NCBI GenBank assembly: GCA_041739225.1
Contig: JBGSOG010000050.1
Span: forward strand, 1 to 29,923
Origin: BOKV01 sp041739225
Lineage (GTDB): Bacteria > Pseudomonadota > Alphaproteobacteria > Rhizobiales > Rhizobiaceae
Direction: 5' to 3'
DNA: 29,923 bases
In this document: positions 29,722-29,923 of the stretch, piece by piece
Layout of the letters: each line of letters starts with the position of its first letter
Position numbering within the stretch: the first letter of the stretch is position 1
Program-made: the position numbers and the translations under genes
The notes under the pieces: generated by a model
What the model saw: only the letters and a program-made list of their open reading frames with translations
Database searches by the model: none
Told to the model about the DNA's origin: nothing

Positions 29722-29923
29722 TCAATCCCTCTCGACGCAAAGTGCAACACCCATGCCGCCGCCGATGCAAAGCGTGGCAAGGCCGCGCTTGGCATCCCGG
29801 CGCTGCATTTCAAACAGCAACGTGTTGAGAACACGCGCCCCGGATGCACCCACCGGGTGACCGATTGCAATTGCGCCGCCATTGACATTGACGATTGCAG
29901 GATCCCAGCCCATGTCCTTGTTT
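29722..29923 (-). CDS. phaA: Acetyl-CoA C-acetyltransferase, C-terminal end (cut by window)
   Basis: Only the last 66 or so codons are inside the window; the gene continues past 29923. Two thiolase signatures are visible: NVNGGAIAIGHPVGASG with the catalytic histidine in GHP, and GLATLCIGGGMGVALCVE with the second active-site cysteine. The enzyme condenses two acetyl-CoA to acetoacetyl-CoA, feeding phbB directly downstream on the same strand. The gene pair is the standard phaA-phaB order of rhizobia. A methionine at 29913 is internal, not a start. Confidence 0.93.
   Translation of the reverse strand, partial: NKDMGWDPAIVNVNGGAIAIGHPVGASGARVLNTLLFEMQRRDAKRGLATLCIGGGMGVALCVERD

Overview
The window looks like chromosomal DNA of an alphaproteobacterium of the order Hyphomicrobiales (Rhizobiales). 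The reasons are gene families and orders I know from that group: yqaA-dsbB; tlpA divergent from argH, then lptM-lysA-TIGR02302; hpt and an MJ0042 zinc-finger gene next to ftsEX-ydcF-plsC; DUF2125, tyrC and hisC; and a methyltransferase divergent from gloB. A CtrA-type site upstream of ftsE fits the same class. The genus cannot be read from the sequence. I call 35 protein genes (one cut by the window end) and one tRNA. I see no rRNA, CRISPR array, complete mobile element, toxin, phage or defence locus.

Layout. 1-372 is gene-free and AT-richer, with a cluster of GATGTC/GACATC inverted repeats, and lies on the 3' side of tRNA-Leu(CAA) (373-457, minus). 606-6124 holds envelope, redox and repair genes: yqaA, dsbB, an HNH nuclease, an AlkA-type glycosylase, gluQ, a small membrane protein, yihY and an SDR. 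6201-7839 holds a HIG1-domain protein, a PduO-type cobalamin adenosyltransferase and a rhomboid protease. 7984-10654 is etfB-etfA-hbd, preceded by a perfect ACGT-core palindrome that resembles an operator. 10671-17107 is tlpA facing argH-lptM-lysA-TIGR02302. 17125-21874 is hpt and the zinc-finger gene, divergent from ftsE-ftsX-ydcF-plsC. 21864-25535 is chaC, DUF2125, and tyrC-hisC. 25640-27235 is the methyltransferase and gloB. 27238-29923 is yhhN, eamA, phbB and the 3' end of phaA, all leftward.

Functional themes. One is amino-acid biosynthesis (argH, lysA, hisC, tyrC). A second is acyl-CoA and poly-3-hydroxybutyrate metabolism (etfBA, hbd, phbB, phaA). A third is envelope biogenesis and division (ftsEX, plsC, lptM, ydcF, TIGR02302, DUF2125). 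A fourth is thiol, glutathione and glyoxal chemistry (dsbB, tlpA, chaC, gloB). Packing is tight: seven convergent gene pairs either overlap or are separated by at most 17 bp. About ten genes appear to start with TTG or GTG.

I found no clearly novel biological system. The best leads are regulatory: the palindrome before etfBA, the CtrA-like double site before ftsE, the terminator-like tandem hairpins between phbB and eamA, and the dyad in the phaA-phbB gap. The conserved but uncharacterised envelope genes around ftsEX are the other lead.
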